From the NCBI GenBank assembly GCA_020723285.1, contig DYJE01000004.1:124001-188000 (forward strand): DNA of 64,000 nucleotides, in the 5' to 3' direction. The translations under genes and the position numbers were made by a program. This document shows, in pieces, positions 17,982 to 26,901 of this stretch. Below the pieces are notes generated by a model. The model was not told where the DNA came from. It worked only from the letters and a program-made list of their open reading frames with translations, and searched no databases. Each line of letters starts with the position of its first letter. Positions within the stretch are counted from its first letter, which is position 1. This DNA comes from Desulforapulum autotrophicum (lineage in GTDB: Bacteria; Desulfobacterota; Desulfobacteria; Desulfobacterales; Desulfolunaceae).

Positions 17982-18398
17982 ATGAAAAGCTACCGAAAAG
18001 AACTCTGGTTCAACGTGCCCACACGGCGCGCATTCATCAACATCACGCCGGAGGTGGAGGACTGCCTCCGGGAAAGCGGCATCCGGGAAGGCCTTGTTCT
18101 TGTCAACGCCATGCACATCACCGCTTCGGTGTTCATCAACGACGACGAGAAGGGTCTGCACCACGATTACGAGGTGTGGCTTGAAAAACTGGCTCCCCAT
18201 GAACCGGTGTCCTTCTACCGTCACAACGTGGGGGAAGACAATGCCGACGCCCATATGAAACGGCAGATCATGGGCCGGGAGGTGGTGGTGGCCGTGACGG
18301 AAGGCCGGCTTGATTTCGGGACCTGGGAGCAGATTTTTTACGGTGAGTTTGACGGGTTCCGGAAAAAACGGGTGCTGGTGAAAATCATCGGAGAATGA
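17982..18398 (+). CDS. YjbQ family protein (UPF0047)
   Basis: A 138-residue member of the conserved YjbQ family, recognised by [15 protein letters not shown] and by [18 protein letters not shown] and [16 protein letters not shown]. These hold the conserved His, Asn and Glu of the proposed active site. Family members show weak thiamine-phosphate-synthase side activity; the true function is unsettled. AGGGAGAC precedes the ATG. The stop overlaps the next gene's start by four bases (ATGA), so the two are translated together. Confidence 0.88.
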   Translation: MKSYRKELWFNVPTRRAFINITPEVEDCLRESGIREGLVLVNAMHITASVFINDDEKGLHHDYEVWLEKLAPHEPVSFYRHNVGEDNADAHMKRQIMGREVVVAVTEGRLDFGTWEQIFYGEFDGFRKKRVLVKIIGE

Positions 18399-19405
18399 GC
18401 ATGGTCAAGGAAGTGGCACCGGATATTTTCAGGATCAGTCAGAACAAACGAACCTGGTTCGCCCCGTTTTCAGTCAATGTGTTCGTCATTGCCGGGGATA
18501 ACGGACTGGTGTTCGACGCGGGGATGGGTGGCCGGGCGTCGGGTGAATACATGGTCGCCTGCATCCGGGACATTGAGGAACGGATGCGGCAGAAGGGCAA
18601 ACCGTGCCGAATCACCCGGCTGTTAATCAGCCACGGTCACTGGGACCATTTTTCCGGAGCGGATTATCTTCGCGAAACTCTGGGACTTACGGTGATCGCC
18701 AATGAGCCGATGCTGAACTCCATCAGGTCCCGGAAAGACTACCGGCAAAGCTTCAGACGTGAAACAGCCGTCATCGATACGCCGTCGCCCTGGGTTGCGA
18801 GGAAAGCCCGTGACGGCTTCCATCTTTTCCTGGACACCCTGTTCTTTCTGGCCTTCAAGGTCCGGTTCGTCAAAGGCCCGGTTGAAACGGTGAAGGACCG
18901 CGATGAACTTGACATCGGCGGTGAACGCTGGGAAATCCGCATGATGCCCGGCCACTGCGATGACGATATGGTGCTGGTGAACCGCGAACGGGGGATTCTT
19001 CTCTGCGGGGATATTGTGCTCCGGTCGGTGAACACCTGGCTGGGGCCGCCCCGGTCCAATCTGGCCCGGTATATGAAAACGCTGGACGATTTAGCGGAAA
19101 TAGAGGGTCTCAAGCTGATTCTTCCGGCCCACGGAAGCCCGGTCACCGAGCCCTACTTACGGCTTCGCGAAGCTGTGGAACACCGGAAAAAAAGGACTCT
19201 GGAAGTGCTTCGCATGATCAGGGACAGCGGTGATCAGGGTACGCGTTTTGAAAACATGTTCAAAGCCATTTACCCGTCCCTCAAAATGAAAGAGCGGATG
19301 ATCGCCAGGGGCTGGATTCTTCTGACGCTCATGGATCTTCTGGAGAGAAAACTGATCCGGGCGGAGGTTGTGAAGGGGAAAAAGGTGTTTTTCGGGGTTG
19401 AATGA
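18395..19405 (+). CDS. Metallo-beta-lactamase-fold hydrolase
   Basis: A 336-residue protein with [10 protein letters not shown] (HxHxDH metal site), the metal-bridging Asp in CGDIVL and the later His in PAHGSP. The C-terminal extension after about residue 245 contains a winged-helix-like region ([20 protein letters not shown], then [10 protein letters not shown]), as in LACTB2-like MBL proteins of the glyoxalase II group. Substrate unknown; thioesters or RNA are both used by relatives. The start overlaps yjbQ; an ATG two codons later (18401) is possible. Confidence 0.85.
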   Translation: MSMVKEVAPDIFRISQNKRTWFAPFSVNVFVIAGDNGLVFDAGMGGRASGEYMVACIRDIEERMRQKGKPCRITRLLISHGHWDHFSGADYLRETLGLTVIANEPMLNSIRSRKDYRQSFRRETAVIDTPSPWVARKARDGFHLFLDTLFFLAFKVRFVKGPVETVKDRDELDIGGERWEIRMMPGHCDDDMVLVNRERGILLCGDIVLRSVNTWLGPPRSNLARYMKTLDDLAEIEGLKLILPAHGSPVTEPYLRLREAVEHRKKRTLEVLRMIRDSGDQGTRFENMFKAIYPSLKMKERMIARGWILLTLMDLLERKLIRAEVVKGKKVFFGVE

Positions 19406-19467
19406 TGAGTGAATCGGGGTGGACGGGGGGCTCGGATAATTATTTGCTCAGACGTGAAGCGAAAAAT

Positions 19468-19506
19468 GAACGTCGAACATCGAACGTCCAACGCCCAACA
19501 TCCAAT
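19468..19506. repeat. Short degenerate tandem repeat (CGAACATCGAACGTCCAAC type)
   Basis: Between the MBL gene and the phytase-like gene (gap 19406-19808) lies a run of near-identical units of the form GAACRTC or CCAACRTC: GAACGTCGAACATCGAACG followed by TCCAACGCCCAACATCCAA. It is about three 12-base periods. It is intergenic and non-coding and resembles dispersed low-complexity repeats of environmental genomes. The remaining gap holds the palindrome at 19571 and otherwise nothing that I can identify. Confidence 0.5.
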
Positions 19507-19570
19507 GGCGGATCGGGGCATTTTTATGAAGTTTGGGTAAGAATCCGGCATTGGCACATGGACAATCCAT

Positions 19571-19624
19571 CGTAGGTCGGGTTCAAAAACCCGACAAATG
19601 ACCCGATCCACAGAATAATCGGCC
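19571..19624 (+). repeat. Dispersed palindromic repeat, copy A
   Basis: CGTAGGTCGGGTT, a short loop and ACCCGACAAATG form a hairpin, followed by ACCCGATCC and AATAATCGG, which pair loosely. Related copies occur at 42225-42283 and 42351-42380 and, in opposite orientation, at 61085-61122 and 63811-63870. All are intergenic, which fits a REP/MITE-like element mobilised elsewhere in the genome. Confidence 0.65.
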
Positions 19625-19808
19625 CGCTGTTTCACCGTGCTGTCCCTTTGATGAAAGAGATTGAATATCGGACGACAGGCTTCCGAATGAAGCTATGTAT
19701 CTGCTTTTATTATGAAAAGCCGTCCTCGCGAGCCGGTGTTTAAAAAATCACACGCGATACCACGCGATACATAGATACACAGAACGCGATTGGAAAAAGA
19801 TCATTCAT

Positions 19809-21014
19809 ATGACCCCAAAACCCAAAAGAACTTCAAAACGTCTAAAACCATGGATTGTATTTTCCTCCGTGTTTGGCCTGGCATCCATCCTGTTCATCCT
19901 GTGGAATAGCGGGGGAACTTCGGCTCCGGCCAGCGTGGTCTGGCCGGAGAACAAAGGGAAGCCTTTTGAATGTATAGGGTCCGTTTCGTTTCCAACGGGT
20001 CTCAAGGTCGAAGGTCAGGTCGTGGGCGGATTGTCCGGGCTGTCTTACTGCCGTCCGGCCGGTGTGTATTACGCGGTGTCGGATGACCGGAGCAAGGTCG
20101 GACCGGCCCGTGTGTTCAAACTGACCGTGAATCTTGGGGACGGGCGGCTTGATTCGGGGGATGTCAATTTCACGGGTGTGCTGGTGCTGACGGATGAACA
20201 GGGAAAAACGTTCAAAAAAGGAGCCATCGACCCCGAAGGCATCGCGGTCTGTGACAACGGGGATTTTTATGTTTCGTCGGAAGGGGATGTGGATGAGGAC
20301 GTGGATCCGTTCATCGGGCTGTTCCGGGCGGATGGCCGTCTTATCCGCTGTCTGGATCTTCCGGAAAAATGCCTGCCGAAAAAACGTTCGGGCGTCCGGG
20401 ACAACCTGGCTTTTGAAAGCCTGACCCTGTCTTCGGACGGCCGCTGGCTTTTCGCCGCCACGGAAAACGCCATGGAACAGGACGGCCCTGAAGCCGGGGC
20501 CGGGGATGAGAGCTTCACACGGATTTTTTCATGGGACGTTCAAAGCGGAAAGCCGTTGAAAGAGCTGGTTTATCGTGTGTCGGCCCTGTATGACGATCAC
20601 AGTCTGTTGCACCGGCCGGGGACCAACGGTCTTTCGGAACTTCTGGCTCTTAACAGCGGGCGTCATTTTTTAGCCATCGAGAGGCGTTATGTCCTGGGCT
20701 TGGGAATGTCCGCCAGGCTTTTTCTGGTTTCAGCCGAAAACGCCCTGGACGTGTCCGCCATGCCACGACTTTTTCGGAATAACAAAGGCCCGTTGTTCGA
20801 TGTGAACCGTGCAGTCCGTAAAACGGAGCTGGCCGACGCCGCGTCCTGGGTGACCGAGGTGGACAATCTGGAAGGCATGGCTTTCGGTCCGTCTCTTCCC
20901 GATGGACGGAAAACGCTGATCCTCGTGAGCGACAATAACTTCAGCCGCTTGCAGAAGACCCAGTTCATCGCACTCGCCATAAGCGATTGCCTTATAAGCG
21001 GCCCTGTATTATAG
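19809..21014 (+). CDS. Exported esterase-like/phytase-like domain protein
   Basis: A 401-residue protein with an N-terminal signal anchor (KRLKPWIVFSSVFGLASILF) and a beta-propeller-like region of the esterase-like activity of phytase family (PF13449): GLSGLSYCR, YAVSDDRSK, AIDPEGIAV, AFESLTLSSDGRWLFAATENA and NLEGMAFGP are the conserved blade motifs. The predicted location is periplasmic or membrane-anchored. Reaction unproven; relatives were named for phosphatase-like activity on phytate-type esters. It appears to be a single gene; no strong ribosome site is visible at the ATG, and the next gene begins 61 bases later. Confidence 0.8.
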   Translation: MTPKPKRTSKRLKPWIVFSSVFGLASILFILWNSGGTSAPASVVWPENKGKPFECIGSVSFPTGLKVEGQVVGGLSGLSYCRPAGVYYAVSDDRSKVGPARVFKLTVNLGDGRLDSGDVNFTGVLVLTDEQGKTFKKGAIDPEGIAVCDNGDFYVSSEGDVDEDVDPFIGLFRADGRLIRCLDLPEKCLPKKRSGVRDNLAFESLTLSSDGRWLFAATENAMEQDGPEAGAGDESFTRIFSWDVQSGKPLKELVYRVSALYDDHSLLHRPGTNGLSELLALNSGRHFLAIERRYVLGLGMSARLFLVSAENALDVSAMPRLFRNNKGPLFDVNRAVRKTELADAASWVTEVDNLEGMAFGPSLPDGRKTLILVSDNNFSRLQKTQFIALAISDCLISGPVL

Positions 21015-21074
21015 TGCGTAAACATTTTTTTGGGGAATCGGCATCAAACGACATTGCAAAGGGAGAGACATTCC

Positions 21075-21911
21075 ATGGGTTCATACGAGTACTATTCGGT
21101 TGAAATGAAAGAAACGGAAAACAGCGGCAAGATCGCCTGGGTCTGGCTGAACAGGCCAGAAAAGAAAAACGCCATGAATCCACCGGCCTGGAAAGAGCTT
21201 CCGGGCATTTTCGACGCACTGGACAACGACCCCGAGGTGCGGGTGGTGGTCATTGCGGGAAAGGGGCCGTCGTTCTGTGCGGGTATCGACCTGATCAGCA
21301 TGATCGGGGAACTGCCGGAACTTCTGGACAACGAACAGAAAGGCGGGGTGAAATGGCAGCTTCTGAAGAAAATCTACCCCCTTCAGATGACCATGACCTG
21401 TATCGAAAAATGCCGGAAACCCGTGATTGCCGCTGTTCACGGCCACTGCATCGGCGCGGGCCTCGACATGATCACGGCCTGCGACATCCGTCTTTCCACG
21501 AAAGATGCCGTGTTTTCGCTGCGTGAAGCGGCGGTGGGTTTTGTGGCCGACGTGGGCGTTCTCCAGCGGATTCCCCTGATCGTGGGGCAGGGGCATGCCC
21601 GTGAACTGGCGTACACGGCCAAGGACATCACGGCCCAGCGGGCCAAGGAGATTCTTCTGGTGAACGATGTGTACGACGATATGGAGACCCTGTTTGCCAA
21701 AGCTCAGGACATGGCCGTCGAAATTGCCGAGAAATCACCGCTGGCGGTTCAGGCGTCCAAGGACGTTCTCAACTACTGCATCGGAAAAACCGTGGACGAC
21801 GGGTTGAAATACGTGGCGGCCATGAGCTCCAACATCATTCCGTCCCACGATCTCATGGAAGCGGTGGCGGCGTTCACTCAGAAACGCAAACCCTGCTTTA
21901 CCGGGAAGTGA
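21075..21911 (+). CDS. Enoyl-CoA hydratase/isomerase (crotonase) family
   Basis: A 278-residue crotonase-fold protein. Oxyanion-hole segments are present: SFCAGIDLISM and AAVHGHCIGAGLDMITACD. Glu of REAAVGFVADVGVLQR lies where dienoyl-CoA isomerases and hydratases have acidic residues, and the ADVGVLQRIP motif resembles delta(3,5)-delta(2,4)-dienoyl-CoA isomerases, so that activity is plausible. The start at 21075 follows GGGAGAGA; the frame from 21030 is not preferred. It is followed after six bases by rimO. It would take part in beta-oxidation or aromatic/branched acid degradation. Confidence 0.87.
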   Translation: MGSYEYYSVEMKETENSGKIAWVWLNRPEKKNAMNPPAWKELPGIFDALDNDPEVRVVVIAGKGPSFCAGIDLISMIGELPELLDNEQKGGVKWQLLKKIYPLQMTMTCIEKCRKPVIAAVHGHCIGAGLDMITACDIRLSTKDAVFSLREAAVGFVADVGVLQRIPLIVGQGHARELAYTAKDITAQRAKEILLVNDVYDDMETLFAKAQDMAVEIAEKSPLAVQASKDVLNYCIGKTVDDGLKYVAAMSSNIIPSHDLMEAVAAFTQKRKPCFTGK

Positions 21912-21917
21912 TGGTCC

Positions 21918-23240
21918 ATGAAGGTGTATCTTGAAAGCCTGGGCTGCGCCCGGAACCTGGTGGACAGCGAGATCATGCTGGGACTCCTGAAACAGGACGG
22001 TTTCGACATTGAGGACACTCCGGACACGGCCGAGGTGATTGTGGTGAACACGTGCAGTTTCATCACCACAGCGGCCCAGGAATCGGTGGACACCATTCTG
22101 GCCTTTGCCGAATACAAAAAAAGCGGGGCCTGCCGATACCTGGTGGTCTGCGGCTGCCTTCCCGAACGCTACGGTAAGGACATGGCCGGGGAAATGCCCG
22201 AGGTGGATCTTTTTCTGGGCACGGCGGCGGGCACCGAGATTGTCCGCGCCCTTTCAGACCTGAAGGAGGGCGAGCGGGGCATCTGCCTTTTTGCCGACCC
22301 CTCCGGCGTGTCTCCGGAAAAAGCCCATTTGCCGAGGATCACAAGCAATCCCCACATGGCCTACATCAAGATTTCCGAAGGATGCAGCCGTCATTGCACG
22401 TACTGCATCATTCCCAAATTAAGGGGCCGTTACCGGAGCCGCAGCCTGGGAGACATTCTTTCAGAAGCCAGGAACCTGGTGGCAAAGGGCATCCGGGAAC
22501 TGGTGCTGGTGGCTGAGAGCACCACGGATTACGGTTCGGATGTCCCGGACGGGCCCAGCCTGCCCCAGGTGATCCGGGACATCGCCGCCATCCCCGGGGA
22601 TTTCAGGGTCCGGCTTCTTTACGGGTTTCCGGACAATCTCACCAGCGACATTATCGACGCCGTGGGCAACACGGACAAAGTCTGCTGCTATTTTGACGTG
22701 CCTGTCCAGCACGCGGTGGACACGGTGCTGAAAACCATGGGGCGGGGTTACACCCAACAGGACCTGTTCACGCTGTTCCAAGGGATCAGGGCCAGGTATC
22801 CCCACGCCGCCCTCAGAACCACGCTGATCACCGGTTTTCCCGGTGAATCGGACCAGGATTTCAAGGACCTTCTCGCGTTCATCAAAAAGGTGGGGTTCGA
22901 TCACCTGGGCGTTTTCACGTATTCCGATTCGGACGACCTCCCGTCCCACCGACTGCCGGACCACGTGTCCGAGAAAAAAGCGGCCAGACGCCAGGACCGG
23001 CTCATGGCGGCCCAGGCCCAGATCTCGCTGGCGCGGAACATGACCCATGTGGGTCAATGCTACCGGGTTCTTATCGAGGAAAACCCCGAAGACGGGGTGT
23101 ATCTGGGCCGTACGGATTTCCAGGCCCCGGAGGTGGACGGAGTGACCTTCGTTTACGGGGAAAACCTATCCGTCGGCGATTTTGTCATGGTTCGGATCAG
23201 CGATGCCTTTGAATACGATTTAAGCGGAGAACCCCTATGA
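21918..23240 (+). CDS. rimO: Ribosomal protein S12 methylthiotransferase RimO
   Basis: A 440-residue radical SAM methylthiotransferase that adds a methylthio group to the conserved Asp of ribosomal protein S12. Domain order is UPF0004 N-terminal domain with cluster Cys10, Cys near 46 and Cys near 80, then the SAM core with Cys156, Cys160 and Cys163 (CSRHCTYC), then TRAM (from about 375). SLGCARNLVDSE is diagnostic of RimO rather than MiaB. Length fits. It overlaps the polyprenyl synthase start by four bases and follows the crotonase gene closely; the three probably form one operon. Confidence 0.96.
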   Translation: MKVYLESLGCARNLVDSEIMLGLLKQDGFDIEDTPDTAEVIVVNTCSFITTAAQESVDTILAFAEYKKSGACRYLVVCGCLPERYGKDMAGEMPEVDLFLGTAAGTEIVRALSDLKEGERGICLFADPSGVSPEKAHLPRITSNPHMAYIKISEGCSRHCTYCIIPKLRGRYRSRSLGDILSEARNLVAKGIRELVLVAESTTDYGSDVPDGPSLPQVIRDIAAIPGDFRVRLLYGFPDNLTSDIIDAVGNTDKVCCYFDVPVQHAVDTVLKTMGRGYTQQDLFTLFQGIRARYPHAALRTTLITGFPGESDQDFKDLLAFIKKVGFDHLGVFTYSDSDDLPSHRLPDHVSEKKAARRQDRLMAAQAQISLARNMTHVGQCYRVLIEENPEDGVYLGRTDFQAPEVDGVTFVYGENLSVGDFVMVRISDAFEYDLSGEPL

Positions 23241-24226
23241 ACAGTGTGACGGATCTGAAAGACCGGATCAAATCCCGGGTGACCAAAGACCTCGCCGAAA
23301 TTGAGGATGCCCTTGTCCGGAACCTCAACCCCCATGACGATCTGGTCCGGGATATCGCGGGCCACGTTCTTTTTGCGGGTGGAAAACGCCTCCGGCCCCT
23401 TCTCATGGTGCTCTCAGCCCGGCTTTGCGGTTATGACGGCGATGATGACAAAAACATTTCCGTGCTGTTCGAATACCTCCACGCCGCCACGCTGATCCAT
23501 GACGATCTGGTGGACGAGGCGGTGCTCCGGCGCGGGAAGGACGCGGCTCACCTGCGTTACGGAAACGCCAGGGCCGTGCTCACCGGCGATTTCCTCCTGG
23601 CCCGCTCACTGTCCCTGGCGGCCCGGACCGGTATCCCCAAGGTGATCGGCATCATCGCAGGCATCACCGAAGACATGTCCCAGGGGGAAATCCGGCAGCT
23701 GACCAACAAAGGACGGCTGGATCTCACCGAGGCCGAATACATGGACGTGATCGAGCGCAAAACCGCGGTTCTGATCCGCGGTGCCTGCCGGACCGGAGCC
23801 CTGATGGCCGGTGCGGATGAAGAAAAGGACCGGGCGCTGACGGATTACGGCTACCATCTGGGCATGGCTTTCCAGATGGCCGACGATCTTCTGGACTACA
23901 CCGCAGACACCTTAAGCCTTGGCAAGACAATCGGTGCCGACCTCAAGGAGGGGAAACTCACCCTGCCCATCATTTACGCCCTGGCCAACGCCAGCGAAGC
24001 GGAGAAAATGTATATCGAGGGCATGATGGGAAAAGAAGGTGTGACGGCTCAGGAATTCCGGCAGTTCACCGAAACCCTCGAACGCCTGGGCGGGCTTGCC
24101 TACACCCGGAACATGGCTCTGGCCGCCGTTGCTCGGGCCAAGAACGCCCTTTCCATGTTCGAAACCGGCGAAACACGGGACCTTCTTTCCATGCTGGCGG
24201 ATTACGCCATGGTCCGGCAGTCCTGA
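23237..24226 (+). CDS. Polyprenyl diphosphate synthase (octaprenyl/IspB-like)
   Basis: A 329-residue trans-prenyltransferase. The first Asp-rich motif is HDDLVDEA in LIHDDLVDEAVLRRG and the second is MADDLLDYTAD. It elongates FPP with IPP to the side chain of a quinone, here presumably menaquinone because a MenG-like methyltransferase gene lies next on the opposite strand. Chain length cannot be read from the sequence. It overlaps rimO by four bases. Cytoplasmic. Confidence 0.92.
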   Translation: MNSVTDLKDRIKSRVTKDLAEIEDALVRNLNPHDDLVRDIAGHVLFAGGKRLRPLLMVLSARLCGYDGDDDKNISVLFEYLHAATLIHDDLVDEAVLRRGKDAAHLRYGNARAVLTGDFLLARSLSLAARTGIPKVIGIIAGITEDMSQGEIRQLTNKGRLDLTEAEYMDVIERKTAVLIRGACRTGALMAGADEEKDRALTDYGYHLGMAFQMADDLLDYTADTLSLGKTIGADLKEGKLTLPIIYALANASEAEKMYIEGMMGKEGVTAQEFRQFTETLERLGGLAYTRNMALAAVARAKNALSMFETGETRDLLSMLADYAMVRQS

Positions 24227-24262
24227 CCGCCTCACAAAATCAGGCGGCCGCGGTCATTTTTC

Positions 24263-24291
24263 TTGACATCAAAACCGTCGTTTGTTAATTC
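24263..24291 (+). promoter_or_regulatory. Probable promoter of tRNA-Val
   Basis: A perfect -35 box TTGACA (24263-24268) lies 40 bases before the tRNA. The -10 region is TTAATT/GTTAAT-like and less perfect (15-17 base spacing). Predicted start is just before the tRNA. Confidence 0.5.
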
Positions 24292-24307
24292 ATACGGACC
24301 TTTTTAA

Positions 24308-24383
24308 AGGCGCGTAGCTCAGTTGGAAGAGCGCTACCCCGACACGGTAGAGGTCACCAGTTCAAGCCTGGTCGTGCCTACCA
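24308..24383 (+). tRNA. tRNA-Val, anticodon GAC
   Basis: A complete cloverleaf folds: acceptor AGGCGCG with CGTGCCT (one G.U), D-arm GCTC/GAGC, anticodon stem CTACC/GGTAG with loop CCGACAC, variable AGGTC, T-arm ACCAG/CTGGT with loop TTCAAGC, discriminator A and encoded CCA. The anticodon GAC reads GUC and GUU valine codons. It is followed by a strong terminator. Confidence 0.95.
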
Positions 24384-24392
24384 GTAAAAATC

Positions 24393-24429
24393 AAAGGGCT
24401 TGCAGAGTTGATCTGCAAGCCCTTTTTGT
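24393..24429 (+). terminator. Strong intrinsic terminator after tRNA-Val
   Basis: AAAGGGCTTGCAG pairs perfectly with CTGCAAGCCCTTT over 13 bp around a seven-base loop, then TTG TTT. The T/A flanks make it usable on the other strand for the convergent MenG gene as well. Confidence 0.9.
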
Positions 24430-24487
24430 TTATACCGCCAAACACTTTACGCCATATTCTCCGTTTTTATTGAAATGGGCTTCACCG

Positions 24488-25201
24488 TTATTTTTTTGCC
24501 CCCGTATACAGCGTCACGATCCCCAGTGTCATTTTCTGCCATGCCACGTCCTTGAAACCGGCATCTTCCATGATCAGGGCGAAATCCTGGGCTTTGGGGA
24601 ATTTCAGGACCGAATCGGGCAGGTATTCGTAGGCGGAGCGGTTTTTGGAAAACAGGCCGCCGATGAAGGGGAGGATCTTCTTGAAATAGAAAAGGTACAG
24701 GCCCTGGAACAAGGGATTGTCCGGGGTTGACAGCTCCAGCACCGCGAGGGTGCCGCCTGTTTTCATGCAGCGGGCGAATTCGGACAGGGCCTTATGCTTG
24801 TCGGCGATGTTCCGTATGCCGAAGGCGATGGTCACGGCGTCGAAAAGGCCGGGGCCAAAGGGGAGGGAAAGGGCGTTCCCGGCAAGAAGGGTCACGCGGT
24901 CCCGGGCCCCGGCCGATGCGATCTTCTCCGTTCCCAAAACCAGCATGTTCAGGGAAAAATCAAGGCCCACGACCTTGGACAGCCGTCCGGTCTGCCGGAG
25001 GATTTCAAGGGCCACGTCACAGGTGCCGCAGGCCACGTCCAGAACCAGGGACGGCTCGTTTTTTTTAAGGTATAGAGACCGTGCCATCTCTTTTCTCCAG
25101 GCCACGTCCCGTTTCATGGACAAGGTCCGGTTCAGAAAATCATAGCGGGGGGCGATCCGGTCGAACATGTCTCGGATGAAGGGTAATTCGTTCGGGCTCA
25201 T
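24488..25201 (-). CDS. menG: Demethylmenaquinone/ubiquinone C-methyltransferase (MenG/UbiE)
   Basis: A 237-residue SAM methyltransferase of the UbiE/MenG family. Motif I is VLDVACGTCDVAL, and the family block AFGIRNIADKHKALSEFARC followed by GGTLAVLELSTPDN is diagnostic. It methylates the demethylmenaquinone ring, the last step of quinone synthesis. The ATG at 25201 is preferred over the TTG two codons upstream because AGGA lies six bases before it. Polyprenyl synthase is encoded nearby on the other strand, giving a quinone pair. Confidence 0.92.
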   Translation of the reverse strand: MSPNELPFIRDMFDRIAPRYDFLNRTLSMKRDVAWRKEMARSLYLKKNEPSLVLDVACGTCDVALEILRQTGRLSKVVGLDFSLNMLVLGTEKIASAGARDRVTLLAGNALSLPFGPGLFDAVTIAFGIRNIADKHKALSEFARCMKTGGTLAVLELSTPDNPLFQGLYLFYFKKILPFIGGLFSKNRSAYEYLPDSVLKFPKAQDFALIMEDAGFKDVAWQKMTLGIVTLYTGAKK

Positions 25202-25357
25202 TGACAATCCTGAATTTTGGTTTAAATTACATGGTTAGTTTACAAACGACGCCCGTTGTTCTATACCGGATGCAACAATCAACCGACATCGGAAGAAAAC
25301 GCTTTATCACAGGCGGTCCGGTGTTACAATACGTGTGAACATATTTCAGGGTTTTAG

Positions 25358-26455
25358 ATGACAAGCAAACGAGATTACTACGAAATTCTTGGGGTGGGGA
25401 GGGATGCCGACGCGGCTGAACTCAAGGCCAAATACCGGAAGCTGGCACTCCAGTACCATCCGGACAGGAACCCCGACAACAAGGAAGCCGAAGAGAAGTT
25501 CAAGGAAGCGGCGGAAGCCTACGAGGTTCTCACCGATCCCCAGAAACGGCGGATTTACGACCAGTACGGACATAAAGGGCTTGAAGGAACGGGCTTTTCA
25601 GGGGCCGGTGGTTTTGAGGACATCTTTTCCAGCTTCGGTGACATCTTCGAGGATTTTTTCGGCTTCGGCGGCTCGAAACGGGGGCGGGGCGGCCAGAGAA
25701 CCCAGAGAGGCCAGGATCTCCGTTACGATCTCACCATCGAGTTCATGGAAGCAGCGTTCGGAACGGAAAAAGAACTGTCCCTCGAAAAAATGCAGGTCTG
25801 CGGCACCTGCAACGGCGACGGCTGCAAACCAGGCACCCAGCCGGAAATCTGCGGGACCTGCCGGGGTACGGGCCAGTACACCCAGAGCCAGGGCTTTTTC
25901 ACGGTGCGCACATCGTGCCCCAGTTGTCACGGGCGCGGCAAGCGTATCACCAGCCCCTGTACGGAATGCCACGGCCGTGGACAGGTTTTCGTGAAGAAGA
26001 CCGTTTCACTGAAAGTCCCGGCCGGTGTCGATTCCGGTTCCCGTCTGCGCCTCACCGGCGAGGGTGAGGCCAGTCCCAACGGCGGTCCCCCCGGCGATCT
26101 CTACGTGTTCCTCCAGGTCAAACCCCATAAATTCTTCCAGAGAAACCAGAACGACGTGATCTGCCTTGCGGAGATTTCCTTTGTCCAGGCGACACTGGGA
26201 GCCAAAATTACCGTCCAGACCCTGACCGGCGAGGAAACGCTGAAAATTCCGCCGGGAACCCAGTACGGCGACACGTTCCGACTGCCCAACCAGGGCATTG
26301 CCTCGCTGAGGAACGGTCAGCGCGGCGATCAGATCATCCAGGTCGAAATCAAGACCCCGACGAAGTTGTCGAAAAAACAGGAAAAACTGCTGAAGGAGTT
26401 CGAGGATTTAGATGCCAGCAAATTTACGAGTCGGCTCAAGAATCTTCTTAAATAG
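25358..26455 (+). CDS. dnaJ: Chaperone DnaJ
   Basis: A 365-residue Hsp40. J domain with HPD (about residues 34-36 in [12 protein letters not shown]), Gly/Phe-rich region, zinc domain with four CxxCxGxG repeats ([32 protein letters not shown]), and the two C-terminal substrate-binding domains. The type I domain set is complete. It stimulates DnaK ATPase. No dnaK or grpE is adjacent in the window, so the gene is separated from the heat-shock operon. No CIRCE repeat was recognised before the start. Confidence 0.97.
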   Translation: MTSKRDYYEILGVGRDADAAELKAKYRKLALQYHPDRNPDNKEAEEKFKEAAEAYEVLTDPQKRRIYDQYGHKGLEGTGFSGAGGFEDIFSSFGDIFEDFFGFGGSKRGRGGQRTQRGQDLRYDLTIEFMEAAFGTEKELSLEKMQVCGTCNGDGCKPGTQPEICGTCRGTGQYTQSQGFFTVRTSCPSCHGRGKRITSPCTECHGRGQVFVKKTVSLKVPAGVDSGSRLRLTGEGEASPNGGPPGDLYVFLQVKPHKFFQRNQNDVICLAEISFVQATLGAKITVQTLTGEETLKIPPGTQYGDTFRLPNQGIASLRNGQRGDQIIQVEIKTPTKLSKKQEKLLKEFEDLDASKFTSRLKNLLK

Positions 26456-26498
26456 ATTGATTTCCCCCAGGGAATAACCATGACAAGGGAGTGACACC

Positions 26499-26876
26499 AT
26501 GTTTGAACTGAAAGTTCTGTACCGTTTTGCCGCCGCCCACCGTCTGACCATGGTGGCCCAGCAGTGTGAAAACCTCCATGGCCACAACTGGAAAGTGGAA
26601 GTGTGCGTGGCCGGTAAAAGCCTGGATGCCGGAGGGGTGCTCCTGGATTTCGGCATTGTGAAAAAACATGTCCGGGATATCGTGGACCGGCTGGACCACA
26701 GCTACCTGAACGAGCACGAAGTGTTTTCCAAGATTCCTCCGTCATCGGAAAACATCTCGGTGTATATCGCCGAAGAAGTGCAGAAAGTGCTGCCCGACAA
26801 GGACAGGATCTGGGTTTCACGGGTTCATGTCTGGGAATCGGACGACTCCTGCGCCACGTACATCGTGGAACGGTGA
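26499..26876 (+). CDS. queD: 6-carboxytetrahydropterin synthase QueD
   Basis: A 125-residue tunnelling-fold enzyme that makes CPH4 from 7,8-dihydroneopterin triphosphate, an early step of queuosine synthesis. The catalytic/zinc motifs are visible: RFAAAHRL, CENLHGHNWKV (zinc-binding His pair) and LDHSYLNE. Length fits the family. It lies 43 bases after dnaJ with a GGAG ribosome site, but partner queC/queE genes are not in the window. The gene is followed after 25 bases by the thioredoxin-fold protein. Confidence 0.93.
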   Translation: MFELKVLYRFAAAHRLTMVAQQCENLHGHNWKVEVCVAGKSLDAGGVLLDFGIVKKHVRDIVDRLDHSYLNEHEVFSKIPPSSENISVYIAEEVQKVLPDKDRIWVSRVHVWESDDSCATYIVER

Positions 26877-26901
26877 GCGATACGTCAAGGAAAGGCTCCT
26901 G

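Noticed and set aside
19468-19506. Possible short CRISPR-like array
   Set aside because: Units are about 12 bases and degenerate with no spacers; no cas genes in the window.
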